Assembly (NCBI RefSeq): GCF_022539505.1
Contig: NC_061508.1
Span: 346,283,484-346,347,483, forward strand
Direction of reading: 5' to 3'
DNA: 64,000 nucleotides
Origin: Lolium rigidum
Taxonomy: Eukaryota; Streptophyta; Magnoliopsida; Poales; Poaceae
Shown here in pieces: positions 10,152-21,839 of this stretch. The notes below the pieces were generated by a model, which saw only the letters and a list, made by a program, of their open reading frames with translations, did no database searches and was not told the DNA's origin. Position numbers and translations under genes: made by a program. Within the stretch, counting starts at the first letter, position 1; each line of letters begins with the position of its first letter.

Positions 10152-13100
10152 CTACTCTGTTAGGCCGGTGGATAAAACCAGCCTTACCCCATTTTTCGAA
10201 GCTTCGATGCGCTCACAACCCTCTAAACTGATTCCAGAGAGCGGCTCTTGGTTGTCTGCTTCCCACACGCTCATGGCAGCTAACGATATCTCGATTGAGT
10301 CATCCGCCTGAACGACTTCCACTTCATCTCCATCCCACTGTATGATGCATTGGTGCATTGTAGACGGAATGCAACAGTTAGCATGAATCCAGTCCCTTCC
10401 TAATAGGACGGCGGAATTGCTTTTGATGTCGACGATGAAGAACGCGGTAGGTATGGTTTTCCGGCCTACAGTAAGCTCTACATTCAGAACACCTTTCGCT
10501 TCTGACGCCTGGCCGTTGAAGTCGCTTAATGTGATGTTGGTCTTGATCAGATCATCGCTGGAATGCCCCAAACGTCGTAGCACGGAATACGGCATTATGT
10601 TGACTGCCGCTCCGGTGTCAACCAACATCTTGCTGACAGGCTGCCCGTTGATGTAACCCCTCAAGTATAGGGCTTTCAAGTGCCTATAGCTTCTATCTCG
10701 TGGCTTCTCAAAGATAACTGGTCGTGGACCGCAGTCGAATTGAGCCACTGATACCTCCTCGTCGTTTGGAGCGCGAAACTCCAGCGGGAGTATGAATACC
10801 ATGTTTGTGTCAGCCGATGTTCCTACATCGGCATCAGCCGATGCCTGTGCATCGGCCTTCGTCTGTTTAGGGCGCCATACTTTCTTTGGCGGGCGCGCCT
10901 TTGTCTCCATTGTTTGCTGAATTTTCGCGGCCAGATCGGGCCGCGCTTTTCGCAACGTGTACGAGTGCCGTGCCTCGGCTTCTTCCAAGTTTCGCAGCCG
11001 CTGCACCCTACGCTTCTGAGAATGGCTGAGTCCATCAGGGCACCACCTTGGTCGGTGATACCTATCTTCTTCTCCATCTGACTCCTCAAAGTCTTCTTCT
11101 TGAGATGACTCAGCTTGCTTGTTATGAGGTGGGAGAGGCCCTAGACGCTCGAACACTGAGACTTCATTTGTCTTCCTCCCTTGCTGCTTGCATTCTGGGC
11201 AGTTCTCGATTGTTGGCAATCGGCTCATTCCTGAGTCCCAGCAATGTTTGAAGAAAGGACAGTTCCAGTGCTTATCCATGTTGTCTTGCTCCCTTGACCT
11301 CCCTCTAGCGTGAAGCTCGTACCCGTCGTTGTTCCTGTCGTGCTGACGATACCTCCTGTCCGCTGCATCTGACCGACGATATCTTTCGTCGTCTTTGTCG
11401 TGGCGTCGACGTCGGTCGTATTGCTGCTCGTATTTGTTGAGGAGATGTACTGAGAGTGGGCGTTGATACCGTATGCTTCTCACCTCCTCCTCGGTTAGGT
11501 ATCGTCTATCATCATCCTGGGGCCGGTCGCGTGGAACGGCCTCCTCTTTATCTTTGCCAGGAGAGTGGCTGCTTTCTGATTTATCTTTGCCACGGGAGTG
11601 GCTGCTCTCTGGTTTATCTTTGCCATGGCGGCCCATAAGCCCAGCCATATTGACATCGAAAGAGAACCCTGGCTCCCTTATGGAGTGGCTTAGATCCACC
11701 ATGTTGACGTCCGGAAACGGACGCATGTCTACCTTCATGGCAAACTGTCCGAAAGTTAATCGGCCTGATTCTATCGCCATCTGAATTTGAGCGCGCAGTA
11801 CTTTGCAGTCGTTGGTGGCGTGCGTGAACATATGATTCCATTTGCAGTATGGCCTTTTGTTCACCTCTTGTGCCGTGGGGATCTTGTGGCCTTCAGGTAG
11901 CTTCAACTGTTTCTCTTTCAGTAGCAGATCGAAGATCTGTTCAGCTTTGCTCACGTCGAAGCCAAACCCTCTTGGAGGCCCTGGTGGGTTCACCCATTTG
12001 CAGGACACAGGACTGCCGTCCGAGTCCATTCGGCTCATCGCGACTTCCCGATCTTCCGCGGAATCTTCATCCTCATCGGCATTGACCAGGCTTATCGCGC
12101 GCTTGAACTTGTCTTGGTACAGTTCTGGATGGCGCTGTTCATATAAGGTCAGTCTCTGGACCATGTGCGCCAGTGAGTTGTACTCTACTTGGAACGTCAG
12201 ATCCTTGAACGACGCTGCAAGGTCTACCACGGCCAGTTCGACTGCTTCTTTTTCAGTTAAGTGGACCGAATAACATCGGTTCTTGACAGTTCTGAAACGC
12301 TGAATGTATTCAGACACTGTCTCTCCTCGCTTTGCCGAACCTCGTGCTAGTTCGGCAATGCCGGCTTCGATAGCTTCGAATGATATTGCGTGTGAAGCTG
12401 TTCCTCTAGCTGCTTCCATGATCGCACTCGAATTTGGCCGCAACGAGGTGTACCATCCAAAAGCTGGACCGGTGAGGGATTGCGAAAAGAACCTCACCCG
12501 CAGCTGATCCGATGCCGAAACCATGCCCAGCTGGGCCAAATATCGGCTCACGTGCTCGATTGAGATAGACCCTTCTGACCCACTGAACTTGGTGAAGTCC
12601 GGGAGCCGGTACTTAGGTGGTAGTGGGATCAGGTCAAACTCATTGGGGTACGGCTTGGAATAGCCGATTATCTTCTTCTTCTTTTTTTTTCGGCAGGATG
12701 CCGAACTGATCTCTCAGGACTGCACTGATCTGATCCGCGGTGGAGGACGTAGCAACTGAGCTGTCATGAATTGGTGCAGTGGCATACTTGGTTAGCCATG
12801 CCTGTTTCTCAGCGTCTGCACCCGAACTCCCTATTGCTGCAGCCGTTCCTCCTGCCGGAACAATTGCTCCTGCTCCGGCAATCCCTCCTGTCGGAGCTCG
12901 GATCGCTCGCGTCCGGTTGTTGCGATCCGGCACAAACGTGCACACGTATCCGTGCGGGATCTCCTTGGGCGGCTCCCATAAGAACTGATAGTCGCCCGGA
13001 TCACCTCCAACCTTGTGGACAACGTATGCCGGCGAACCTTGTTGCTGTGGAGCTGACATCGTGTACGGCAATGGTGGCCTGGTGTGGAGTTGCACCTCTC

Positions 13101-13459
13101 CCTGGTGAGTCCCTAGAGCAGGTCCTGAAGGGGAGTACTGGTGCCTCATGATCTCTTGCACCACCTGGAGCGCAACGCGCTCCAACGAGTCTACCGAGGC
13201 TCTCGGAATGCCGATGCGGCGAATGGGCCACCACGTAGTTGATCTCCTGTCGCAGGGCTCTGGTACGTTCCTCTGAAGGGAGAGACAGATCCAACCCGTC
13301 GAGGACGCCTTGTGGTGTGAATCCTTTGAACCTGAAGCCGTGCGAACGGGTCTTCTCAAAGGAGTTGATGAGTTCGGCATCAACGATGGCCTTCAGCTCA
13401 TCGTACTTCTTCTTGTGTTCAGCAGGGAGATCCTCGTATGTGATCTATTCCTCTGCCAT
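10152..13459 (-). pseudogene. gag-protease polyprotein, several frameshifts and an early stop
   Basis: The frame begins MAEE at 13459 and meets TAG at codon 5 (13445-13447). It then reads YEDLPAEHKKKYDELKAIVD and RFKGFTPQGVLDGLDLSLPS. Indels near 13180, in the A-run near 12685, and a compensating pair near 12440 and 12365 shift the frame. The 799-residue part (12551-10152) holds the Retrotrans_gag core (RVRFFSQSLTGPAFGWYTSL ... RGETVSEYIQRFRTVKNRCY), a charged linker, a Cys/His cluster (WNCPFFKHCW ... ENCPEC) and aspartic protease with Asp645 in VDTGAAVNIMPYSVLRRLG and the later VLLGRDWIH. It ends at a stop with no reverse transcriptase after it. Confidence 0.85.
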
Positions 13460-13496
13460 CTCGGGTGTCGGTGTTGACGTGGATGTTGCAGAAGAT

Positions 13497-13514
13497 GTCC
13501 CACCGGGCGTGCCA
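13497..13514 (-). other. Primer-binding-site-like sequence
   Basis: On the minus strand TGGCACGCCCGGTGGGAC begins five bases inside the 5' LTR. It starts TGG, as expected for complementarity to a tRNA CCA end. I cannot assign the tRNA without a search. Confidence 0.5.
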
Positions 13515-13519
13515 GAATG

Positions 13520-14685
13520 TGTTACCTGCCAAAACCCACCAGCGGGCAATGGTTAAGCAACACGAAGAGCCGGGAGGCTCCCAAGGCCGCTTAGTGGACC
13601 ACGGCACCTCGCGTCGTCCCGCAAGTCTTCCGGCCACGTCCGGCGGTTGCTAGGGCGTGCCACCCGACCTAGACCCGATCAGGAAGGTGTTAGAGTGCTT
13701 CGATTGTTCCTGCATGGTAGACACGTAAACATTAAATACGAGCCCTATCGGCTCTCAGGTTGCCCTGTGGATCGGCTCAAAGAGCCGATCGCCCCATGGT
13801 TCACGTTGGATTTGCAATGACATGGGGATCCTGCTTGATCAAAACAAAGGTAAAGCGATCTACGACAGTTTAGGGTTTTCACCGCATAACCGGAACGTCC
13901 TACGTGTGATCGGGCCTAGCAGATACGAAAGATGATGCAAACTACCCCTACGAGAGGCCTAAAAACCAACATAACGTTGATTCCCGGAACATCCCTTGTA
14001 GGGACGGTAAACAACACCTAACGCACTACCGGATCGTCCGACCCCAGCATAAGGCCTAACTATGCAGATATTAAACTAATCCCTGCGAAGCAAGGAGCAA
14101 CTATAACAGATCGAATCTACTAAGTAACGAACAAGCAAGATGCTGCCCTTACACCCATATAGGTGTAAGGGCAGCTAGGTGTCGAGGGACGGCATTGCCA
14201 CGCATGTATGCACGAGAAAGCACCAATGCAAGCCCCTAAACACCTAAGGATAAATAGTGCTGCTCGCCATCAACAACGCTTCAGCACGAGCAGCACAAGG
14301 TAGACAAATAAACGCGTCTTGCCTAGATCGCAAGATGCGATCTAGGCAGCATGATGCTTACCGGAAGAAACCCTCGAAGAAAGGGGTGGCGATGCGCCTG
14401 ATTTGTGTTTGTTGTGAACGTGATTGTCCTTGTTTTCCGATAACCCTAGATACATATTTATAGTCCAAGGGACTTTCTAATTGAGGCGTGCACCTAACCG
14501 TGCACGGGCCAGACTCTATCTGTTAATTCTAAACACGATACGATCTAATAAAATTACAGATACACGGGCAATTTAGCCCAAACTCTTAGCGCAAGGCCGC
14601 TTCGAAGATGCTCCACGTGTACGTCCTTCAAGCCCATCTTCACTTACGGCTCATCTCCTGATTTGGCCAAAATCGGGTGATAACA
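13520..14685 (-). repeat. 5' LTR of the 6.1-14.7 kb element
   Basis: Same boundaries as the other LTR (TGTTACC ... GATAACA). It is followed by the target duplication GGACT at 14686-14690. On the minus strand it drives gag-protease. Confidence 0.93.
14455..14462 (-). promoter_or_regulatory. LTR TATA box
   Basis: The minus strand reads TATAAATA within the 5' LTR. The same motif is present in the other LTR around 7091-7098. It is suitably placed to start the genomic RNA; the transcription start itself cannot be read from sequence. Confidence 0.5.
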
Positions 14686-14897
14686 GGACTAAAAGTACTC
14701 CTAACCGAAAGTGGTTTCTAACCGAAGTAGAAAATCTAAAGGAGCAAATTTAGTGATCACCACAAAATTCGATCGAATTTGACCGAATTTGAAACCTACT
14801 ATTTCATTTAGATTAATTTGTACATATTACACCCAAAAGTCGGTCAAATTTCACAAAATTCAATCAAATTTGACCTAAACCTAACATAATCCTCATC

Positions 14898-15410
14898 CTA
14901 GTCGGAGGAGGAGGAGTCGTTGTCGATGTTGATCACCGCCGCTGATAGTCCCGCATCACCGACATCCTCTCCTTCACCGCGTCAGCCTTCCGCTTCGCCT
15001 CGGCTAATGCCTCTAGCTGCTCGCTCCTCCTTGACGAGCGCTACCGCCATCACCGCGTCGAGGCGCTCGCGGTCCTCCCGCCGCTTGCAGTCGGAGACAA
15101 ATCGGAGACCGACCGGCGCCAGGTCTGCCACCGGTCTTCTCGCCTTGGGCAGGAAGTTCAGCTCGCCGCAGTCGTCGCCATGGAGCTGGAGGTTCTCCAC
15201 GTCGTAGGTGTACGCGGCCTGCTCCGGCGACTGTAAGGAGCCAATCGACACCTTCGGCGGATGTTGCGGCTGGTTATCTCTGTGACACAAGCCCCCCACT
15301 CCCTCCGACGCACGCCGCGGTAGACCAGCGTGGCCTGCACCGGTTGGTCGAGGGTGCTGGCAGAACGGCGGGCCTGCCACCGACGCCTTGGTGGCACCAA
15401 TCAGAGAGGG
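14898..15410 (-). pseudogene. AP2/ERF-like DNA-binding protein, degenerate
   Basis: One minus frame reads YRGVRRREWGACVTEIT, the start of an AP2/ERF domain. After a frame change near 15260 another frame continues with IGSLQSPEQAAYTYDVENLQ, matching the domain's second half (W/IGS.. EEAA.AYDVA.L.L.G), then FLPKARRPVADLAPVGLRFV, KRREDRERLDAVMAVAL and, past an in-frame TGA at 14982-14984, an acidic end (VINIDNDSSSSD) stopping at 14898. A TATATA on the minus strand near 15424-15431 could be a remnant promoter. AP2/ERF proteins are plant transcription factors. The frameshift and stop make this copy non-functional. It may be host-derived or spread by a transposon. Confidence 0.6.
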
Positions 15411-15657
15411 GAATGGTAGCGGGTATATATTGGCATCTCCAAGCTCAACTATAGCCGAAGCCCGAGTCCCAAAACGGTTCATGGGGATCACACATCGTTT
15501 GTAGGCATACATGTACACGTGTCACGTACGGGCATGCAAGAGTATGGGCGGGGATCTGAATACGGTGGGCAAATCAATTACATTCTGGATTACAGCTAAT
15601 TAATTGTGAAAGACTTTATTGCCCTTATGGATTCTAGGAGAGGGGGGAGCACTGAAG

Positions 15658-16004
15658 ATAACATATCTAGTGCTACTATCTCTTTAGGTGCTACTGTACT
15701 ACCGTATAAAAAAATGTATTTTATACGTGTTAAAAAATTATTAGAAAAAATGTGAGTGCTCATGAAGCATGTCCCTACAACATCCCAAAATGTCATATCC
15801 AAAATCGACATGGACATGCTGATTTTCTCTTTTTTGTTTCTCAGTGTCCATGTCGATTTTGGATATGACATTTTGGGATGTTGTAGGGACATGCTTCATG
15901 AGCACTTACATTTTTTCGTATAAATTTTTAACACGTATAAAATATGTTTTTTTGTACGGTAGCACGGTAGCACCTAAAAGGGTGGTAGCACTAGATATCT
16001 TCTC
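15658..16004. mobile_element. Fold-back MITE, Mutator-like
   Basis: This 347-bp element is flanked by an 11-bp duplication GAGCACTGAAG (15647-15657 and 16005-16015), close to the 9-bp duplications made by Mutator-like transposases plus chance matches. Its ends are long imperfect inverted repeats (TATCTAGTGCTAC ... GTAGCACTAGATA). The core is a perfect 59-bp inverted repeat, 15758-15816 and 15845-15903, around a 28-base loop. It has no coding capacity. The transcript would form a long hairpin. Confidence 0.8.
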
Positions 16005-16015
16005 GAGCACTGAAG

Positions 16016-18177
16016 CAAGCCTCATCAGAAAATGGGCATCAGGGAGAATACTTGCAGCAAACCATAGTTGCTGGAAATGGGGTCGATGGCGCGATCTGCA
16101 ACCCGGGATGGATCCACGGGTCGGGAACGCGAGCCGATTGACATGGTTCAACGACTGGTCACGATCCCGTATTCGCTCCAGACCCCAAAATTCAAGCGTC
16201 AAGATAAAGAGATAACTGGTAATTCCATGTGTCGTCTCTTTGTTCCTCTGCAGTACAGAGACAATTTTTGGAATCTGGATGCAAGACTTCCTGCAAGATA
16301 ATCAGGTAGATGATCGAATCAAGCTATCAAACCATGTGAGCTTGTTTATCAAAATGTGTGATCGTACCATGACTATCGATCCTGGGTCATTCACCCAAAA
16401 CTAAGTGGATCACGATTCGCGTCACAAATTAACGTACATAAGATGTATAACCCCCCTCGATCCTCGTTCGATGGAATGTTGACCGTTGACTCAGAAGACC
16501 CGGATTTCCGGCAACTATATGCAGCAAAAGTTGGCTGATTGATTTGTTAAAAATAGTCATCCATTATGAAAAGTAAAAAAAAAATGTGACTTTGTCTTCC
16601 AATGTTGATGACTAATTGTATTATATATGTCGTCTCTTCCAATGTTTTAGTCTTTGAAACTCAACTTCAGCCTAGTTAGTGTTTCTCTTAGCCAATGTCC
16701 AATGTCTACGTGCACAACAATTCCGAGGCAACACAGTGGTACTTGTGGATAGACATAGGCAAACAAAAGCATGTCCTTGAAATGCTCCATCATATCGCTA
16801 TACACACAACAACATGAATAACGAGCAAACTGTAATCATTAATGCGATGCCAGAATACATAGGCCGCATAGACTACACAGATCGCTAAGGAGAACCAATG
16901 GACAAGATATCAACCTATGTGTAACTCGTCCACCAAATAAAGTTTTCGTGGTCACCAATGTATACTAAATATTTTCACTTGTGAAAACCAGTATTTTACT
17001 AGATCTAACTAGTTTTAATACGACAATTATCTTAAGTACTTATTAAAATTACTTTTATAATATTAAAGTTTCACACGTATGTGATTCAAGTGTCTACCAT
17101 TACAAATACACTATTGTTGAAACATAATCTATTTTTCTTGAACATAAAATAAATTTTAGATATTTATTATTTTCCATTTTGTTGAACTAAGTCATGTATA
17201 AAACCTAGGCAGCCATTTCAAGATGACAAAATCACTTTCATCTACAAATTAATATGGGGCACTTACAAAGTGATATAATATTTTTACGTTTTAATTTTCA
17301 AGTTTTAGTATCTTTAAATGCCATGCTTCTTTATATACATTGATAAAGTATTTTATAACACTTGTTCCTAACAAATATCTGAATAAAGATTTCACGAGTA
17401 GGGCCATCTAGCTTAGTGATAGGAAATAGAAATTTCTGGAGAGTAGGATCGGTCTATGGTTTGAAGTTAAATTTTGTCCTCTCGCCCTCGTGAAATGGCA
17501 TTACTCATGGATCCAATCTTTGAAGTTTGAACGTCAAATTTTCAGGTGAAATGGCATTAGCCCTTCAAGGGTACAACGAGAGTTGAGTTGGAGTTGTTGT
17601 TCTTAGGAGGTTTTCGATGATGGTTGAGATGCGGCTTTGATGTAACAGTTAGGACATACACTTTGTGTCGTAGTTGTAATGTCGGTGGTGGTTGTCTATG
17701 GACTAGCCTGATGTGAAGTTCATACTGCGTTCGTTGTTGGCAGTTAGTTATAATCCACTTGTACTTAAAGTTATGTCTTTTATAAAAATAGTCTACGCCT
17801 CGGCATGCTCTCGGAAAAAGGTCAAAAGTTTCATCTCATGTACTTCAATGATTTGTTAATTGGCTCATAAACACAACGGTCGGTCCCATCTTGGGCTTTA
17901 GTTTAATACCCGAAGCCCTAGCCCAAAGGACCAAAAAGTAAATCCTATATTTTTTAAAAAAGATAGGCTTAACAAAGCAATCTGATATTTATAAAAAATA
18001 ACTCAATTAACAAGGAAAAAAACAACTTTTGCATCTCTCGGACTGGGCTCGAGCTTGGCATTTCGAGGTTGTGCTTTTCAAAGTACGGCTCGAAAAAAAA
18101 AACCCATGGTAAAGGGACATGTACAGCTGATTGCGGCAACACCCACATACTAGTAACTATTTTAACATCTAATTTCA
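16016..18177. other. AT-rich intergenic DNA, no gene seen
   Basis: Both strands are full of stops and I find no domain or repeat structure I can name. The stretch just right of the MITE (16016-16215) is open in short frames but resembles nothing I recognise. Confidence 0.5.
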
Positions 18178-18185
18178 GCTAGTAC

Positions 18186-18759
18186 TAGGGATGGAAATTG
18201 GTAGTGGATAGTCCATATTATCCGACGTCCGTATTCGAGAAATTGAAAATGGAAACGGTAATATCCGAATCCGGACGTCTGTGAAAATGGATATGGTAAC
18301 TATCCGGATCCGTTTTACAAAAAGCAAATATAAATATGGTATTGAATTTTGAAGCAAACATGGATATGGAAATGGATATATCCGTATCCGAATAAGATTA
18401 TGTTAACCAATTTTAGTAATTCTACCTCAATATGCTAATTATCTAACCTAGAGAAACTAACAAATCGATCAAATTTTCTTTTTTACGATTAAACTTGAAA
18501 CTACTATGTATTATATCAGTATATTTATCTCTCTACCATTATATAATTGGCTCATTATAAGAGATGAGTCTATTGTTTCCTTATATTCGCATCCGCTCCG
18601 AATTGAGAAAACATCCGATCCGTATTTGTATTCGAGAAACATCCGCTCCGAATTCGTATTCGGCAACATCCGCATTCGCATCCGTATTCGTTTTAAAAAT
18701 ATGGAAACGGATATGGGAAGGGCACTATCCGATCCGCATCCGATCCGTTTCCACCCCTA
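18186..18759. mobile_element. hAT-type MITE
   Basis: It is flanked by a perfect 8-bp duplication GCTAGTAC (18178-18185 and 18760-18767), as for hAT elements. The ends are TAGGGATGGAAA and TTTCCACCCCTA, inverted with mismatch. The interior is built of repeated ATCCGTATCCGAAT-like words in both orientations, giving extensive self-complementarity. There is no transposase. Confidence 0.85.
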
Positions 18760-18767
18760 GCTAGTAC

Positions 18768-20058
18768 ACATATGCCCGATCTCTTGTATCATGTTGCTAC
18801 TCAAGTGTTTTCCGCTACGAACCAAACCTTCTTAAAGGAAGAGGTATGTACGGTGGAATAGTTTATGGTGGAGGAGGTATGCTGTCCAAATTGTTTTTTT
18901 TTTTTGCTTCCTCATACTCTTATAAAGAAAAGTGCAATACATCCACAATATGTGTTAAGACTATATGAAGAGTGCCGAGTGGCCGGTGATGTCACCATGT
19001 TCTCCTTGTGGACGTAGATCTTCTTCATATCAAGCGGCACCAGTCTTAGTTGTCATCCGCTACATGGGGATGCTGCATTGTGAACAATAGTGTCTACTAG
19101 AAGGTAAAACATGGTTGATACAATGGTAGCGGCTTCAACAGATTTCATCGACTACATTCGATATTATTCTCCTGACTTATAATTACATGTTGTGCAAGAA
19201 TCAATGATTTCCTATGTAATCTCGAATTTCATGCTCCGCATAATACTTCTATTCTCTTTTTCTTTTACCGGATGTCCCTGAAGGGACGTTCTATTCTCTT
19301 TTGGGTACTTATTATAACATTGAGGACTCAAGATCTCTCTTCCATTATGTAGAGACTAACCACGCAAAGGTTGTTCATCGCCCTGCATTTTTGTGCGACG
19401 TATGGTTTCCAGGGAGAATGAAAATGATTTGAATCGAAAAGTTACAAACTACATTTGCTTATTTTTCTCATATTAGTTTCATTAGAATCTCATATTTAAA
19501 AGCGTTATTTTTTTTAGCAAATTTAAAAACATTAATAATTTTTGTAGTAAAAAAATCAATGAATCTTTTGGGCTAGGCCAGCCCATCTCGTGATATGGGC
19601 CAGGCCAAGCAACCAGTAGGCCAAGCTCGTTAAGCAAGAAAAAAAATAGGCCTGGCGGAGTTCAATACAGCGAGCAAGCACTGGACTCATGTTGGGCCTG
19701 TGTGGCTGGAAAGCAGCAGCAGTGAGGTGCGGTCCATCTCATAGGGAGCGTCTGCACGACTTATTCAAGTGTTTCTTTGGCGCCCCTGCTTCGCTGCAAT
19801 TGGCGCTCCATCCAACGGTTGCTTCTCTTCTCCACACGCGCGCAGGTCGTCGACCAATGCCACTCTTCCACATGGAGATGGGCGATACCAGGTCAGCCCG
19901 AAGCTGACGTCCCCCGCCGCGCGCATAAAGATTTCCGACCCGCGCGCCGGCCGTGCACGCCACCACCTACGATAAGTATCTTGACACTTGCCTCGTATCT
20001 CCGCACCAGACTGTATCAACTTCGTTCACTCCGATCGAAGCATCACTAAACATTCATC
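18768..20058. other. Intergenic DNA and likely promoter of the kinase gene
   Basis: Mostly AT-rich with no coding signal to about 19690. The last 370 bases before the kinase start become GC-richer, and GCATAAAG near 19922-19929 could serve as a weak TATA element. I see no transposon boundary here. Confidence 0.35.
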
Positions 20059-21375
20059 ATGGGCGCCGGGAGCTCCTGCTGCGGCGGGTCGGAGAAGGTG
20101 GAGCCGGGCTTCGCGACCCCGTCGTCGGTGCTGGGGGCGGCGAGCGGCGGCGGCAGCGCGTGGAGGATCTACACCTACAAGGAGCTCCACGCGGCCACGG
20201 GCGGGTTCAGCGAGGAGAACAAGCTGGGCGAGGGCGGCTTCGGGTCCGTCTACTGGGGCAAGACCCCCGACGGCGTGCAGATCGCCGTCAAGCGCCTCAA
20301 GCCCAACGCCAACGCCTCCAAGGCCGAGATGGAGTTCGCGGTGGAGGTGGAGGTCCTGGCGCGCGTCCGCCACCGCAACCTCCTCGGCCTCCGCGGCTAC
20401 TGCGCGTCCGGCACCGAGCACCGCATGATCGTCTACGACTACATGCCCAACCTCTCCCTCCTCTCCCACCTCCACGGCCAGTTCGCCGCCGGCGCCGAGC
20501 ACGCGCTCGACTGGCGCAGGCGCTTCGGGGTGGCGCTCGGGGCCGCCGAGGCGCTCGTGCACCTCCACCACGAGGCGTCACCGGGGATCATCCACCGGGA
20601 CATCAAGGCCAGCAACGTGCTCCTCGACTCCGACTTCGCGCCCCTCGTCGCCGACTTCGGGTTCGCCAAGCTCGTCCCCGACGGCGTCTCGCACATGACC
20701 ACCAGGGTCAAGGGCACGCTGGGCTACCTCGCGCCCGAGTACGCCATGTGGGGCAAGGTCTCCGGGGCCTGCGACGTGTACAGCTTCGGGATCCTGCTCG
20801 TGGAGCTGGTGTCCGGCAGGAAGCCCATCGAGCGGCTGCCGTCTGGGGCCAAGCGCACCATCACCGAGTGGGCGGAGCCGCTCATCGCGCGCGGCCGGCT
20901 CGGGGACCTCGTGGACGTGCGCCTCCGGGGAAACTACGACATGGCGGAGCTGGCGCGCATGCTGGAAGCTGCCGCACTCTGCGTGCAGGGGGAGCCCGAG
21001 CGGCGCCCGGACATGCGCGCCGTCGTGCGCATCCTGCGCGGCGAGACTAAAGCCGTCGATGGCGCGGCACAGGCGGCCGGTAAGGGGGACAGCGGCGTGC
21101 AGGCACAACCCGCGGTTAGGCTGAAGAGCGTCAAGTACGCGGACCACCTCATGGAGAACGAGAGCAGCGTGTACTCCGCCGAGGGGGGCGAGGAAGAAGA
21201 CGACGACGAGGAGGACGAGCGGCGCACGGACAGCTCGGAGGTGGAGGAGTACTCGCTGATGGACGACCAGAGCAGCATGAACTTCGGGGTGTTCGGCGCC
21301 ATGCCGGTGGTGCCCGTGCAGACCATGCGCGACCCCTACGTCAGGAGGTTTGGAGGGAATGGCGTCAAGATCTGA
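20059..21375 (+). CDS. Receptor-like cytoplasmic kinase, intact, single exon
   Basis: This 438-residue Ser/Thr kinase lacks any signal peptide or transmembrane helix. The N terminus MGAGSSCCGG carries Gly2 for N-myristoylation and Cys7/Cys8 for palmitoylation, so plasma-membrane anchoring is likely. Kinase motifs are complete: Gly loop GEGGFG 57-62, Lys78 in IAVKRL, Glu96 of helix C, HRDIKASN 179-186 with Asp181, DFG 199-201, activation segment ending APE 225-227. It is an RD kinase. The tail after about 330 is low-complexity with an acidic run (GEEEDDDEEDE, 377-387) and ends DPYVRRFGGNGVKI. Such kinases relay signals from receptor kinases. The ATG at 20059 gives the full motif and a good context. 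No frame damage is present despite dense transposons around it. I cannot assign an exact orthologue. Confidence 0.95.
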   Translation: MGAGSSCCGGSEKVEPGFATPSSVLGAASGGGSAWRIYTYKELHAATGGFSEENKLGEGGFGSVYWGKTPDGVQIAVKRLKPNANASKAEMEFAVEVEVLARVRHRNLLGLRGYCASGTEHRMIVYDYMPNLSLLSHLHGQFAAGAEHALDWRRRFGVALGAAEALVHLHHEASPGIIHRDIKASNVLLDSDFAPLVADFGFAKLVPDGVSHMTTRVKGTLGYLAPEYAMWGKVSGACDVYSFGILLVELVSGRKPIERLPSGAKRTITEWAEPLIARGRLGDLVDVRLRGNYDMAELARMLEAAALCVQGEPERRPDMRAVVRILRGETKAVDGAAQAAGKGDSGVQAQPAVRLKSVKYADHLMENESSVYSAEGGEEEDDDEEDERRTDSSEVEEYSLMDDQSSMNFGVFGAMPVVPVQTMRDPYVRRFGGNGVKI

Positions 21376-21839
21376 TCATGCATATGTGTTCTTTCAAAAT
21401 CAAAACCATCATGCACGTGTACTCTAGCTAGCTACTGTCATGTCATCGCTTTTGGCAAATATGTTGTATTTATTTCATGCATGGGTGTAAACTTGTGCTT
21501 AATTAGCTTGGATCAAGTCGATGATTAAATTTATTGTGATTTATGCTCTATAAATGGAAATTGGAATGTTAAAGTTCTTGTATCATTGAACGTGCATTTC
21601 GGTCTGAACTTGGCCACAGCTGCTCGTTCATCTGAAGTTCTAAACACAATCATCTGAAGTTCTGCCATTTTTATGACCATACTCCTTTGTCAAACAGCCG
21701 GTGCCATTTGTAGGAGCATGACAGAATGTTGCGTGATGTATGCGTATGCCCCTCGGGGGAAAAAATTGTGTGATGTATGCATTAGTTTACATGTTCTGCA
21801 ATCGTCAACAGCTAGATCCAAGTACCATTTATTTAAGGT
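21376..21839 (+). other. 3' flank of the kinase gene
   Basis: AT-rich sequence with no coding frame, likely including the 3' UTR. No clear polyadenylation signal could be singled out. Confidence 0.4.

Larger units (their letters stand above)
6154..14685 (-). mobile_element. Non-autonomous Ty3/gypsy LTR retrotransposon (gag-protease only, antisense ORF)
   Basis: Two LTRs of about 1167 bp (6154-7320 and 13520-14685), each TG...CA, bound the element. A perfect 5-bp duplication GGACT lies at 6149-6153 and 14686-14690. Gag-protease reads on the minus strand (13459 to 10152), so the right LTR is the 5' LTR. No reverse transcriptase, RNase H or integrase is present, and the coding stops after protease, so replication would need another element's pol. 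An acidic ORF runs antisense near the 3' LTR. The LTRs differ at only about twenty sites by eye, so insertion is fairly recent. Confidence 0.93.

Noticed and set aside
15596..16215. Protein-coding frames on both strands across the fold-back MITE
   Set aside because: The two frames mirror each other because of the palindrome; there is no protein family match.
19953..21147. 365-codon and other long frames overlapping the kinase
   Set aside because: They are out-of-frame shadows of the GC-rich kinase gene, with low-complexity Arg/Gly/Pro content.
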